Positions 17,525 through 26,506 of a stretch of 64,000 nt of DNA are shown piece by piece. Below the pieces are notes generated by a model. That model was not told where the DNA came from. It did not search any database and worked only from the letters and a program-made list of their open reading frames with translations. Source of the DNA: Acholeplasmataceae bacterium (lineage in GTDB: Bacteria > Bacillota_I > Bacilli_A > Acholeplasmatales > Acholeplasmataceae); the NCBI GenBank assembly GCA_021108415.1, contig JAIOQX010000002.1, positions 434,001 to 498,000 on the forward strand, written 5' to 3'. A program made the position numbers and the translations under genes. Each line of letters begins with the position of its first letter. Position 1 is the first letter of the stretch.

Positions 17525-18556
17525 TTATTCACTTATTTTTGATGTGAAGATTTCCAAGTCATCAATCATCTGATATGTAGAGCTAAATCCACCTGTAGAA
17601 AGATACCATGCTTCTCCATCTAATTCATATATATGATCATCTATACTTGCTTGAGTATTGTTTACTAAAGCATTGTTTAACACTTCACTAACTCCACTTG
17701 CATTTCCGATTGCTGCGCCTCTATCCATTAAAAAGATGATGGATGGATTAATTGATGCAATATACTCATATCCAACTAATTCTCCATGTGTCTGTCCGTT
17801 ATCATCTCTATCATCTGATGCTATAAAACCAAATTCATCATATAAAACTGCAAATCTTCCATCTCTTCCATAAAAAGAAAGTGTTGCTCCATTCACTAAA
17901 ATAAATAATGCATCGTATGTATTAGTAATATCGTGAATCTCATTGATTTTAGTTTTTATATTTTCAATTTCTTGATCTAATTCAGTTTGAATACTTGTAA
18001 ATATTTTTCCAAGATTTAAAATATTATTCTCTAAACTTTCAATATACTCTCCTTGTACAAATGTTACATCTAAAATATCGGTATTTGGATACTGTTGTTT
18101 TAATGCATCATATGCCCTAGTAGATCTACCTCCTATAATAATCAAATCTGGATTAAACAGATCTAACGAATCAAAGTCTGGCAAGAACAATGTTCCAACA
18201 TTTTTGTATTCGCTTTCTTGAAATGCATCTAAATAGTTAGGTAAACTACTTTTAGCTATACCCAATGTTGAAATTGATGTGTTTTCTAATCCTATAAAAT
18301 CAAGAATATCTAATGCATCATAACTGAATATTGCGACTGATGAAGGATTTGTTAGAAATGTTTGCTCAACTGTTTGAATAGAACCACCTTCAAAAGCTGT
18401 ATTTCCTTCATTGAGTTGTGATCCTGTTGTTATATTTTGAGTAATTGTAACCTCATCTCTTGCGTAAGATTTTGTTCCCTCTTCTTCCTTCTTGCTACAC
18501 GCTTGAATTCCTATCAATATGATTCCAAGTAAAACTAATATACTAACTTTTTTCAT
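17525..18556 (-). CDS. Siderophore/iron ABC transporter substrate-binding lipoprotein (YclQ/FatB-like)
   Basis: 343 aa. The signal peptide ends in a lipobox-like sequence (GIQAC, Cys20), so the protein is probably lipid-anchored outside the membrane. The fold is a class III (FecB/BtuF) binding protein: ISTLGIAKSSLPNYL, then FDSLDLFNPDLIIIGGR near residue 130 and the C-terminal lobe with SINPSIIFLMDRG. It is the last gene of the iron operon, 16 bases after the ATPase gene, in the same order as Bacillus yclNOPQ. The ligand could be a siderophore; given the IsdG-like gene, haem or haem-derived iron is possible. Confidence 0.88.
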   Translation of the reverse strand: MKKVSILVLLGIILIGIQACSKKEEEGTKSYARDEVTITQNITTGSQLNEGNTAFEGGSIQTVEQTFLTNPSSVAIFSYDALDILDFIGLENTSISTLGIAKSSLPNYLDAFQESEYKNVGTLFLPDFDSLDLFNPDLIIIGGRSTRAYDALKQQYPNTDILDVTFVQGEYIESLENNILNLGKIFTSIQTELDQEIENIKTKINEIHDITNTYDALFILVNGATLSFYGRDGRFAVLYDEFGFIASDDRDDNGQTHGELVGYEYIASINPSIIFLMDRGAAIGNASGVSEVLNNALVNNTQASIDDHIYELDGEAWYLSTGGFSSTYQMIDDLEIFTSKISE

Positions 18557-18572
18557 TGCTTGCTCCTTTATT

Positions 18573-19397
18573 TTATGAGCTATAATCTTGTAAGATTATT
18601 GCTTGCTCAATTTTGTTTTTGTTTTGATTAACTTGTTGTTGATTATAATATACACAAACTTTTTTCCCATGAACACCTGCTATACAAAAATCATGGTCAA
18701 ATACATGATCTAGTACATGCTTATTCATCATATAATCCACTTCACCTTGCTCTATTATCTCTCCATCTTTCATTGCTACAATATAATCTGAAAACGATGA
18801 AGCTATATTGATATCATGCATAACAATGACAATAGTTTTTTGATAATCTTTAACAAGTTTATCTAAAATCATCATCATTTCTACAGCATGCTTCATATCT
18901 AAATTATTAAGTGGCTCATCTAATAAAATATATTTTGTGTCCTGAGCTAAAATCATTGCGATATATGCTCTTTGTCTTTGTCCTCCAGAAAGTTGATCTA
19001 AATATTTATCTTTGATATCTTCAATTTTCATATAGGTCAATGCTTCTTGTATTTTGTCTTTATCAAATTGAGTTAATTTACCTTTTTGATGAGGATACCT
19101 TCCAAAAGTGACTAATTCTTTAACTGTTATACGAATCATAAGTTGATTCGATTGTTTTAAAATTGATAAAGATTTTGCTATATCTTTATCTTTTAATGTT
19201 TTTAAATCTATATCGTCCAAATATACATGACCACTTTGATGTGGTAAAAGTCTAGATATCACCCCTAAAAGTGTAGATTTTCCAGCACCATTAGCACCAA
19301 TTAATGCAGTGATTTTTTGCTCTGGAATCACTAAATTTATATCCTTTAATACTTGGAAATCTCCGTAAGATTTACTTAAATTTTTAATTTCTATCAT
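18573..19397 (-). CDS. Iron-siderophore ABC transporter ATP-binding protein (YclP/FecE-like)
   Basis: 274 aa. Walker A is GANGAGKST (about residues 34-42), the signature LSGGQRQR near 138 and Walker B YILLDEPLNNLD near 157, with the H-loop in VMHDINIASS. These are the features of FecE/FhuC importers. It overlaps the permease gene by 4 bases (ATGA). A C-terminal extension (VYYNQQQVNQNKNKIEQAI) is slightly longer than usual. It powers import through the two permeases encoded just upstream. Confidence 0.93.
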   Translation of the reverse strand: MIEIKNLSKSYGDFQVLKDINLVIPEQKITALIGANGAGKSTLLGVISRLLPHQSGHVYLDDIDLKTLKDKDIAKSLSILKQSNQLMIRITVKELVTFGRYPHQKGKLTQFDKDKIQEALTYMKIEDIKDKYLDQLSGGQRQRAYIAMILAQDTKYILLDEPLNNLDMKHAVEMMMILDKLVKDYQKTIVIVMHDINIASSFSDYIVAMKDGEIIEQGEVDYMMNKHVLDHVFDHDFCIAGVHGKKVCVYYNQQQVNQNKNKIEQAIILQDYSS

Positions 19398-20395
19398 GCT
19401 TTATTCTCCTTTAAAATAAGATAAATCATATATATTCCTCCAATCATTGATATCACAACACTTACTGTTGTTATATATCCAAGTTCAATAACTATCGTTT
19501 GTCCTACAACAATGCTAATAACTGCAATAAAGCTAGAAAGAATCAATAAGTATATATGTTTGTATGTTTTTAATAATTCTTTGGCAGCATTAACAGCAAT
19601 CAATCCTAGAAATGAGATAGGTCCAATTAATGCTGTGGATAAACTCATTGCAATCGCTATATAGATCAAACTTATATTCAGTTGCTTATTATAATTTATT
19701 CCTAAATTAATAGCTTGAGTTTCTCCAAGACTCATAATATCAAATTGTTTAACATCTTTAATCAATAACCCTAATACAATAATCATCAACGGAACTGCTA
19801 GCACTATAATAGATGTATTCATATTTGATATAGTGACTTGTGTTTGAATAGCAACACTTTGAAATTGATCTGGATCCATTATTGTTTGTAGAAAACTTGA
19901 AAAACTGTTTGATAAGGTCGCTAATATCATGCCAAACAATAATAGAAAAACAATATTATTTCTTTGTTTACTTAAAATTAATCTAAACATACTAAATGAT
20001 ACCAAAAGCATAATCATTGTTGTTGCTATAAAATTTAAGTAAGGATTGAAATAGAAAGCACTTTGTTCGCTCAAGAAAAACACAATTGCAGTTTGAGACA
20101 ATATAAACATCGAATCAAAACCAATTAAACTTGGTGTCAATATGCGATTATGAGTTAGAGTTTGAAAAACAAGTGTCGTAGATGCAATAAGCACAGCAGA
20201 TACAACCATTGCTAATACTTGATAGCTTTTTCTTGAAACTATATTTTTAATTGCTTGTCTCATTTGCTCTTGCTTTATTGGATCTGATGGAAATAGGACA
20301 TATTCTGTGGTCAGCATCCAAAAGAATAAATATCCTAAAATTGATATAACTGTGAGTAATCCAAATAGGATTAAAATCTTTTTTTGTCTATTCAT
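19394..20395 (-). CDS. Iron-siderophore ABC transporter permease (YclO/FatC-like)
   Basis: 333 aa, about nine transmembrane helices, FecCD family. The conserved segments PSLIGFDSMFILSQTA (helix 3-4) and ALIGPISFLGLIAVNAAKEL (the ATPase-contacting loop near residue 260) are visible. It forms a heterodimer with the other permease. The gene overlaps its neighbours on both sides by 8 and 4 bases, so the three transport subunits are translationally coupled. Confidence 0.93.
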   Translation of the reverse strand: MNRQKKILILFGLLTVISILGYLFFWMLTTEYVLFPSDPIKQEQMRQAIKNIVSRKSYQVLAMVVSAVLIASTTLVFQTLTHNRILTPSLIGFDSMFILSQTAIVFFLSEQSAFYFNPYLNFIATTMIMLLVSFSMFRLILSKQRNNIVFLLLFGMILATLSNSFSSFLQTIMDPDQFQSVAIQTQVTISNMNTSIIVLAVPLMIIVLGLLIKDVKQFDIMSLGETQAINLGINYNKQLNISLIYIAIAMSLSTALIGPISFLGLIAVNAAKELLKTYKHIYLLILSSFIAVISIVVGQTIVIELGYITTVSVVISMIGGIYMIYLILKENKA

Positions 20396-21347
20396 GACCT
20401 AATCTCCTAAAAATAATCCACATGAAGATCACAGCCCCAGTTACACCCATTGTTAAGCTTATACTTATTTCATAAGGAAAAACAATTATTCTTGATATGA
20501 TATCATTGAGTAAAACAAATGCTGAACCAAAAAGTGTTATATCAAAAATCGTGTTTTTTACATGATCACCATAAAAATGACTAACTAAATTAGGCACTAC
20601 TAACCCTATAAAGGGCAATATACCAACCATAACGAATGTTAATGATGTAATCATTGCAACAATTAAAAGACCAACAAGTACAACAGCTTTATAAGACACA
20701 CCTAAATTTTTAGAAAAATCTTCTCCCATACCAGCTATGCTAAACTTTTGGGCATAAACAAATGCTAATATAATAGCTGGGATAACTAAATACAGTATTT
20801 CATATGTTCCAATTGCTTTATTTGCAAAACCGCCTATACCAATTGTATTTAAAAATTGAAGTGCTTGATATCTATGGGCTATAAAAGTTGATATGGAAGA
20901 TATCAATGCACCATACATCATCCCAATTAATGGAATATAGATAGTGTTTTTAAATTTTATTTTATTAAGCAATAACATGAAAATACCTGTTAAAATTAGA
21001 GAAAAAACAAAAGCAAAAAGTGTTTTAACATATATAGTTTTATCCCCTAGTAAGAGATATCCAATAAGCACACCTAAGATTGCAGCATTTGTAGTTCCTG
21101 CAGTAGATGGAGCTATAAATTTATTTCTACTTATAGATTGCATAATCAATCCTGCTACACTCATGCCTGATGCAGCAATGATAATTGCTACTGTTCTTGG
21201 AATTCTAGAAACATATAATATTTCAATTGCTGTCTCATCAAGTGAAAACAGTTTTTTATATGTAAAATCTAAAACACCTATTCGTAAAGATAAAATAACT
21301 AAGAGAATAAAAACTATTCCAAGAACTAAACGTTTATGATTCTTCAT
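20388..21347 (-). CDS. Iron-siderophore ABC transporter permease (YclN/FatD-like)
   Basis: 319 aa FecCD-family permease with the hallmark segments IIAASGMSVAGLIMQSISRN (residues 56-75) and VGILPFIGLVVPNLVSHFYG near residue 250. It pairs with the second permease. The ATG lies within the last codons of the IsdG-like gene (14-base overlap), which firmly ties the two functions together in one transcript. Confidence 0.93.
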   Translation of the reverse strand: MKNHKRLVLGIVFILLVILSLRIGVLDFTYKKLFSLDETAIEILYVSRIPRTVAIIIAASGMSVAGLIMQSISRNKFIAPSTAGTTNAAILGVLIGYLLLGDKTIYVKTLFAFVFSLILTGIFMLLLNKIKFKNTIYIPLIGMMYGALISSISTFIAHRYQALQFLNTIGIGGFANKAIGTYEILYLVIPAIILAFVYAQKFSIAGMGEDFSKNLGVSYKAVVLVGLLIVAMITSLTFVMVGILPFIGLVVPNLVSHFYGDHVKNTIFDITLFGSAFVLLNDIISRIIVFPYEISISLTMGVTGAVIFMWIIFRRLGHE

Positions 21348-21648
21348 ATAAATCTAGTTGCTTAAGGATAAATGTCTGATGAGAAGCATTAAGAATACCT
21401 TCAGGTTTTTCTGACTTTTCTTTATGCATTTGTATATGTTCTTGACTACCTTCCCATTTATAAAAGGCCAGTTTGCTTTCAAAGTATACTAAAATCACAT
21501 ATATCATATAATCTTTATGTTTATGTTCTAGTATTTCTTTTTTAATAAATCCTTGAAAATAATTTAGTGCATTTTTTTTACTAATATGATTTAACAGTTC
21601 TTTTGCATTTTCATGCTCAACTTTTAATGTATTTTTTACTACAAACAT
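21334..21648 (-). CDS. IsdG-type haem-degrading monooxygenase
   Basis: 104 aa ferredoxin-like (ABM/IsdG) protein. The IsdG catalytic triad appears to be kept: Asn6 (VVKNTLKV), Trp65 (FYKWEGS) and His75 (QMHKEK). The 59- and 10-residue spacings nearly match Asn7, Trp67 and His77 of staphylococcal IsdG. Such enzymes open haem and release iron. It is the first gene of the operon and overlaps the permease gene, suggesting that the imported substrate or the starvation response involves haem. The alternative is a generic antibiotic-biosynthesis monooxygenase-fold protein without haem activity. Confidence 0.75.
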   Translation of the reverse strand: MFVVKNTLKVEHENAKELLNHISKKNALNYFQGFIKKEILEHKHKDYMIYVILVYFESKLAFYKWEGSQEHIQMHKEKSEKPEGILNASHQTFILKQLDLYEES

Positions 21649-21684
21649 TATATAAACCTCCGCTTTAAGTTCTTTAACACTTCA

Positions 21685-21712
21685 CAGTTTACGCAAGAAC
21701 TATTTTATTATC
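21685..21712 (-). promoter_or_regulatory. Promoter of the iron operon
   Basis: On the minus strand TTGATA, a 17-base spacer and TAAACT, ending about 37 bases before the first gene. The sequence TTGATAATAA at the -35 also resembles a half Fur site. Confidence 0.45.
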
Positions 21713-21745
21713 AACGGAAATGATTAAGATTATAAACTGCACTCT

Positions 21746-21760
21746 TAATTATAATAATTA
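21746..21760. promoter_or_regulatory. Fur-like 7-1-7 palindrome upstream of the iron operon
   Basis: TAATTAT-A-ATAATTA is a perfect 7-1-7 inverted repeat about 100 bases upstream of the IsdG-like gene. It matches 10 of 14 defined positions of the Bacillus Fur consensus TGATAATNATTATCA. AT-richness makes chance palindromes likely, so confidence is modest. Confidence 0.35.
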
Positions 21761-21800
21761 GCCTACTAAATTGCTTTATAAAGATATAAATAAGATAAAA

Positions 21801-21828
21801 AAAACAAGAAATTTAATTTTCTTGTTTT
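21801..21828 (-). terminator. Terminator of the cysK-cysE operon
   Basis: AAAACAAGAAA/TTTCTTGTTTT, an 11-bp stem with a 6-base loop, followed on the minus strand by further T. The cysE stop codon (21813-21815) lies in its loop. Confidence 0.8.
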
Positions 21829-22337
21829 TTAAAGTTATGTGCAGGTACTCCTATTAATTTTGAATTTGCAGGTGCATCTTTAACAACAACTGCATTTGCA
21901 GCAACCACACTATGATCTCCAATATGAATCGGTCCAATCACAGTTGCGTGTGCATATAAAATGACATTGTTACCTATTTTAGGGTGTCTATCTACTTTCT
22001 CAAATGTGTTTGCCCCTAGGGTTACACCATGGTATAGAACACAATTATCTCCAATCACAGCTGTTTCACCGATGACTACACCCATACCATGATCGATAAA
22101 TACACCTTTGCCAATCGTTGCACCTGGGTGGATATCAATACCTGTTTTTCTTCTTGTTCTGTAACTAATTAATCTAGGTATCGTTTTTAATCCTTTTTTC
22201 CACAACCAATGCGCTGTTCTATGTCTTCTAAGTGCAATCACTCCAGGATATGTAAAATATAACATGATACATCCAGGTGATGCAGGATCAAATTTCTTAG
22301 CTGAGTTTACATCTTTAACTGTACATTTAAAAAGCAT
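21813..22337 (-). CDS. cysE: Serine O-acetyltransferase
   Basis: 174 aa. A left-handed beta-helix of hexapeptide repeats dominates (GIDIHPGATIGKGVFIDHG at about residues 66-84, IGENCVLYHGVTLGA-like segment, IGNNVILYAHATVIG). The catalytic His and Asp of the family lie in IDHGMGVVIGE and DVNSAKKFDPAS. The N-terminal helical domain is shorter than in E. coli CysE (273 aa), as in other compact Gram-positive enzymes. It makes O-acetylserine, the substrate of CysK encoded two bases upstream, so the pair can assimilate sulfide into cysteine. Confidence 0.93.
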   Translation of the reverse strand: MLFKCTVKDVNSAKKFDPASPGCIMLYFTYPGVIALRRHRTAHWLWKKGLKTIPRLISYRTRRKTGIDIHPGATIGKGVFIDHGMGVVIGETAVIGDNCVLYHGVTLGANTFEKVDRHPKIGNNVILYAHATVIGPIHIGDHSVVAANAVVVKDAPANSKLIGVPAHNFKKQEN

Positions 22338-22339
22338 AA

Positions 22340-23266
22340 TTATTTATATAATGTTGTCGATAAATACCTTTCACCAGTATCGCAAACTATCGCAACAATC
22401 CTCTTTCCTTTATTTTCTTCTTTGATCGCTAGTTGTGTCGCTGCAAATAAAATTGCACCTGAAGATATACCAGCAAATACACCTTCTGTTTTTGCTAATG
22501 TTCTTGTTGTTTCAAATGCATCCTCATCACTAACTGTAATCACTTCATCTATAATATCAAGATTTAAAACACTTGGTATAAACCCTGCGCCAATGCCTTG
22601 AATCTTATGCGGTCCTACAGTACCTTTTGAGATGACAGGTGAACTTTTAGGTTCTACTGCAATAATTTTTGTGTTTTTGTTATTCTTTTTCAAAACCTCT
22701 CCAACACCAGTAATTGTTCCACCTGTTCCAACACCTGCTACAAAGAAATCAACTTGATGATCAGTATCTTCTAAGATTTCTATAGCTGTTGTTTGTCTAT
22801 GGATTTCTGGATTTGCAAGATTTTCAAATTGTAGGGGCATGATATAGTTTTTATGTTCTTTAACCATAGATGCTGCTAAATTAATTGAACCTTTCATACC
22901 ATCTTCTTTTTTGGTTAAAATGACTTGTGCGCCTAATCCTTTAACAATTAGTATTCTTTCTTCTGTAACAGATTCAGGCATAACTAAAATAAGTTTATAC
23001 CCTTTTGCAGCACAAATAAAAGCTAATCCAATACCTGTGTTCCCACTTGTTGGTTCAATAAATACTGTGTCAGGTTTAACTAGTCCTTTTTTTTCTATGG
23101 CATCTATTAATGCAAATGCCAATCTATCTTTAACTGAACTCATTGGATTAAAGTTTTCTAATTTAACGACGATCTCTGCTTTTGCTCCAACCAGTTTTTC
23201 ATATTTATTTAATCTTAATAATGGTGTTTTACCAATAAGATCAATATAAGAGTTTGCTATGTTCAT
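22340..23266 (-). CDS. cysK: Cysteine synthase (O-acetylserine sulfhydrylase)
   Basis: 308 aa PLP fold-type II enzyme. The PLP lysine is in SSVKDRLAF (about residue 45), with PTSGNTGIGLAF for substrate binding near residue 71, GVGTGGTITG near 176 for phosphate binding and GISSGA near 266. All core residues are present and the length is standard. It is the first gene of the cysK-cysE operon and is divergent from the metallo-hydrolase gene. No T-box fits in the 90-base upstream gap. Confidence 0.95.
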   Translation of the reverse strand: MNIANSYIDLIGKTPLLRLNKYEKLVGAKAEIVVKLENFNPMSSVKDRLAFALIDAIEKKGLVKPDTVFIEPTSGNTGIGLAFICAAKGYKLILVMPESVTEERILIVKGLGAQVILTKKEDGMKGSINLAASMVKEHKNYIMPLQFENLANPEIHRQTTAIEILEDTDHQVDFFVAGVGTGGTITGVGEVLKKNNKNTKIIAVEPKSSPVISKGTVGPHKIQGIGAGFIPSVLNLDIIDEVITVSDEDAFETTRTLAKTEGVFAGISSGAILFAATQLAIKEENKGKRIVAIVCDTGERYLSTTLYK

Positions 23267-23370
23267 ATTTCCACTTCCTTTTCCTTATACATTATATAAG
23301 GTTTAAGTAAAAAATGCTTGTAATATGATTAGAAAAACAGATTTATGCTATACTGAAATTGGTGATAAAA

Positions 23371-23976
23371 ATGGAAATTAAAAGATTTGTATTAAGTAAT
23401 TATCAAAGTAATTGTTATATCGTTTATCAAAACAAAAAAGCAATGATCATCGATCCAGGTGATCAAAGCGAAAAAATTGTAGAATATATTAACGAAAACA
23501 ACCTTGAAGTTGTCTTCATTTATGCAACACATGGCCATGTTGATCATGTTGCAGGTATTAAGTATTTTAAAGATTTGTATCAAGTAAAAACTTATGCACC
23601 TAAAAAAGATGAGATATGGTTTACCAATCCAATGTATAATCGACTAGGATATGATATCCCTGTAGATACTTATATTAGTGAAGGTGTACAACTTAAATTA
23701 GATGATTTGATTTTTGATATTTATGATACACCAGGTCATTCCAAAGGTGGTACAGTTATTTATAACGATAAATATAAGGTTTGTTTTTCTGGTGATACAT
23801 TATTTCGTCAAACCATTGGTAGAACAGATCTTCCTTTTGGAAATTTCGAAGAAATTAAACAAAGCATTCTAAAAATGTATGACTTATTTGATGATCAAGT
23901 AAAACTTTATCCAGGTCATGGGATATCTACAACTATTGGATTTGAAAAAGTAAATAACATGTATGTGAAAAAATAA
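23371..23976 (+). CDS. Metallo-beta-lactamase-fold hydrolase (glyoxalase II-like, YcbL/YqgX type)
   Basis: 201 aa from ATG 23371 with GGTGA 5 bases upstream; earlier TTG and GTG codons are rejected. The dinuclear metal motif THGHVDHVAG is near residue 52, with further ligands in DTPGHSKGG (about 128), FSGDTLF (about 147) and YPGHG (about 184). It is the short single-domain relative of glyoxalase II (hydroxyacylglutathione-hydrolase-like). The substrate in an organism probably lacking glutathione is unknown. It is a single-gene unit with a strong terminator. Confidence 0.88.
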   Translation: MEIKRFVLSNYQSNCYIVYQNKKAMIIDPGDQSEKIVEYINENNLEVVFIYATHGHVDHVAGIKYFKDLYQVKTYAPKKDEIWFTNPMYNRLGYDIPVDTYISEGVQLKLDDLIFDIYDTPGHSKGGTVIYNDKYKVCFSGDTLFRQTIGRTDLPFGNFEEIKQSILKMYDLFDDQVKLYPGHGISTTIGFEKVNNMYVKK

Positions 23977-24000
23977 GTGAACCAAATCGGTTCACTTATT
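23972..24000. terminator. Bidirectional terminator between convergent genes
   Basis: Perfect 12-bp stem AATAAGTGAACC/GGTTCACTTATT with a 5-base loop and T/A-rich flanks on both sides. It contains the stop codon of the upstream gene and serves both convergent units. Confidence 0.9.
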
Positions 24001-24009
24001 TTTATATCT

Positions 24010-25287
24010 TTATTTTTGTTTTAAAACAACTAATGTTTCTAAAGAAGTTGTATGATAAAACATTCTAATTGGATGAATGACTTCAATTTGATAATCTTCT
24101 TTTAATAGATTAATATCTCTTGATAGTGTTTTAACGTCACATGAAAGATAATAAATCTTTTTAGGTTTTAGCTTAATTAACATATCAACAAATTCAGGCA
24201 TTAGTCCATTTCTAGGTGGATCACAAATGACTTTATCAATAGGTTCTTTTGCTTCATAAAGTTCAGCTCTTTGATATGCAATTTCTACATTTTTTATACC
24301 AAATTGATCTCTTATTTCGTGAGCTAGATTTATATTTTGTTTATTTGATTCAACCATAATAACTTTATGAACTTTATCATAGATATAATATCCTATAGAT
24401 CCAATACCACTATATGCATCAAGTACAACATCATTATCCGATAAATCATCTTTTATGATTTGATATGCTTTTTGAATAACTGGTAAATTAATTTGGAAAA
24501 ATGCTCGATCATTTACCAACATATCAACACCGTTTAATCGCTCTCTTATGATATTTTCACCATATAGAGTTATACTTTCTTTTCCTAAGATTACTTTATG
24601 ATTTCTATTGACATTGTATGTAATCCCAACGATAAAGTTAAAGATTTGAAGTGCTTCACTAATTTTTGTGATACCTCTTATTTGATCTTTTTTCGCTACA
24701 AAAGTGATTAACATTTTACCTTCTAAATTGGTTCTAAAGACAACATGTGTTAATCCATTTTTTTCAATTTTAAACTTAGCATCACTAATAAATTTTAGAA
24801 TTTTATTAGTCGTTTCATCAGCTAAAATAAATGTATCTACCTCAATTAAATTATTTTTTGTTTCATCATATAATCCTAGTCTAAGCACTGAATCTTCAAT
24901 AACATGAAAGACTGATTTATTTCTATAATTCACATATCTTTCATCATTTATTGTTTCATCTAGTTGTACATCCATATCTGCAATTTTTCTAAATGTATCT
25001 ATGGTTGTTTTTTCTTGCCACTTGATTTGTCTTTGTGGTGTCATATGATATAAATTAAGTGCATCTAGTTCTGAATGCTCTTGAGATCGATCAGAACTTT
25101 CTTCTATGATCTCTATAACTTTTCCTTGACAAAAATTCTTCTTTACTTTTGTAATCTCAACTTTTGCCAATTCACCTTCAATAAGTTTTGGCACAAAAAT
25201 GACATAGCCATCATGTTTAATGACACCTTGTCCTAAATAATCTACATCTACTACTTTTTCTTTAATTACATTACCAACAGTTAACAT
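24010..25287 (-). CDS. TrmA/RlmD-type RNA m5U methyltransferase
   Basis: 425 aa from ATG 25287 (GAGG 9 bases upstream; the 25296 start abuts GAGG directly). It has an N-terminal TRAM domain (DYLGQGVIKHDGYVIFVP), then a SAM fold with VLDAYSGIGSIGYYI near residue 280, ICDPPRNGL near 348 and the nucleophilic Cys in YYLSCDVKTLSRD near 378. The family's [4Fe-4S] cysteine cluster between the TRAM and methyltransferase domains is missing: the region reads SELDALNLYHMTPQRQI with no Cys. 23S rRNA (U1939/U747) is the probable target. It overlaps sdaA by 17 bases. Confidence 0.88.
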   Translation of the reverse strand: MLTVGNVIKEKVVDVDYLGQGVIKHDGYVIFVPKLIEGELAKVEITKVKKNFCQGKVIEIIEESSDRSQEHSELDALNLYHMTPQRQIKWQEKTTIDTFRKIADMDVQLDETINDERYVNYRNKSVFHVIEDSVLRLGLYDETKNNLIEVDTFILADETTNKILKFISDAKFKIEKNGLTHVVFRTNLEGKMLITFVAKKDQIRGITKISEALQIFNFIVGITYNVNRNHKVILGKESITLYGENIIRERLNGVDMLVNDRAFFQINLPVIQKAYQIIKDDLSDNDVVLDAYSGIGSIGYYIYDKVHKVIMVESNKQNINLAHEIRDQFGIKNVEIAYQRAELYEAKEPIDKVICDPPRNGLMPEFVDMLIKLKPKKIYYLSCDVKTLSRDINLLKEDYQIEVIHPIRMFYHTTSLETLVVLKQK

Positions 25288-26488
25288 CGTTATCATCCTC
25301 TTTAAAATGTTTTGCTAAACCACCTTGCGAAGTTTCCTTGTAAGATGTATGCATATCTAATCCAGTTTGATACATTGTTTCAATAACTGTATCAAAACTT
25401 ATTTTCCTTGAATCACTTAAAAAATATGATAAGCCACATGCATCAATGGCACGAAGTGCTGCAACAGCATTTCTTTCTATGCAAGGAATTTGAACATATC
25501 CATTTACTGGATCACATGTCAATCCTAGATGATGTTCCATTGCAATTTCTGCAGCATATTCAACTTGATCTATGGATAAATTAAATAATGTTGCATGTGC
25601 TGCTGCAGCCATAGAACATGCACTACCAATCTCTGCTTGACATCCAGCAACTGCACCACTAATGGATGCATTGTATTTAATTAAATTACCAATTAATCCA
25701 GCAACAGCTAATCCTTCAATAATTCTTTTTTTATTGACAACCTTATGTTTTTGATTCATATAATATAAGACAGCTGGAAGTACACCTGCAGCTCCACATG
25801 TTGGAGCTGTTACTATAATTCCACCACTCGCGTTTTCTTCACTTACAGCAAATGCAAAACTACTGACTAATCTGTTTTCTGTGATTTCAGGGTATTCGTC
25901 TTCTCTTAAGTTATGATATAAATCATATGCTTTTCGCTTCATCTTTAAAGGTCCAGGTAGAATACCTCTTGTGTATATCCCTTTTTCAACTGACGATTTC
26001 ATTGCTTCCCATACACTTTCTAAAAACTCAATAATCTCATTGCCTTCAACCATCACAACATAATCAAATAATGACATATTGTTAGTTCTACAATATTTTT
26101 TTATATTTTTGAAAGTTGTATGTGGATAGATCATCGGATCACTATCTTCTTGATCTGAAAAGACAATGCGTCCACCACCAACACTCATCACTTCTTTTTC
26201 TACAATAAGATTTTCTCTATAATAACCTTTAATCCCCATTGTATTTGGATGTTTACTGTTATCAATAGCAGTGAAAAAAGTCACCATAGCCGGTGACAAT
26301 GTATCAATAATTGCTTCTTCGGTCATATGTCCTTTTCCGGTAAGTGCAAATGAATTGTATAATGTGATTTCATAATTATCTAGGGTTGCATTTTGTTCTT
26401 TAATAATCATACATGCTTTTGCAGGGCCCATTGTATGTGAACTTGATGGACCATAACCTATTTGATAAAGTGATTTAATTGATAGCAT
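25271..26488 (-). CDS. sdaA: L-serine dehydratase, single-chain iron-sulfur type
   Basis: 405 aa. The beta domain begins [17 protein letters not shown] and the alpha domain has [17 protein letters not shown] near residue 230 and [18 protein letters not shown] near 283, with [16 protein letters not shown] near 325. These provide the iron-sulfur cysteines. It converts serine to pyruvate and ammonia. The two domains are fused, as in E. coli SdaA, whereas most Firmicutes use separate SdaAA and SdaAB chains. It is followed by, and overlaps, the RNA methyltransferase gene. Confidence 0.93.
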   Translation of the reverse strand: MLSIKSLYQIGYGPSSSHTMGPAKACMIIKEQNATLDNYEITLYNSFALTGKGHMTEEAIIDTLSPAMVTFFTAIDNSKHPNTMGIKGYYRENLIVEKEVMSVGGGRIVFSDQEDSDPMIYPHTTFKNIKKYCRTNNMSLFDYVVMVEGNEIIEFLESVWEAMKSSVEKGIYTRGILPGPLKMKRKAYDLYHNLREDEYPEITENRLVSSFAFAVSEENASGGIIVTAPTCGAAGVLPAVLYYMNQKHKVVNKKRIIEGLAVAGLIGNLIKYNASISGAVAGCQAEIGSACSMAAAAHATLFNLSIDQVEYAAEIAMEHHLGLTCDPVNGYVQIPCIERNAVAALRAIDACGLSYFLSDSRKISFDTVIETMYQTGLDMHTSYKETSQGGLAKHFKEDDNDVNCW

Positions 26489-26506
26489 TTATTTTTTTCC
26501 TTATAA

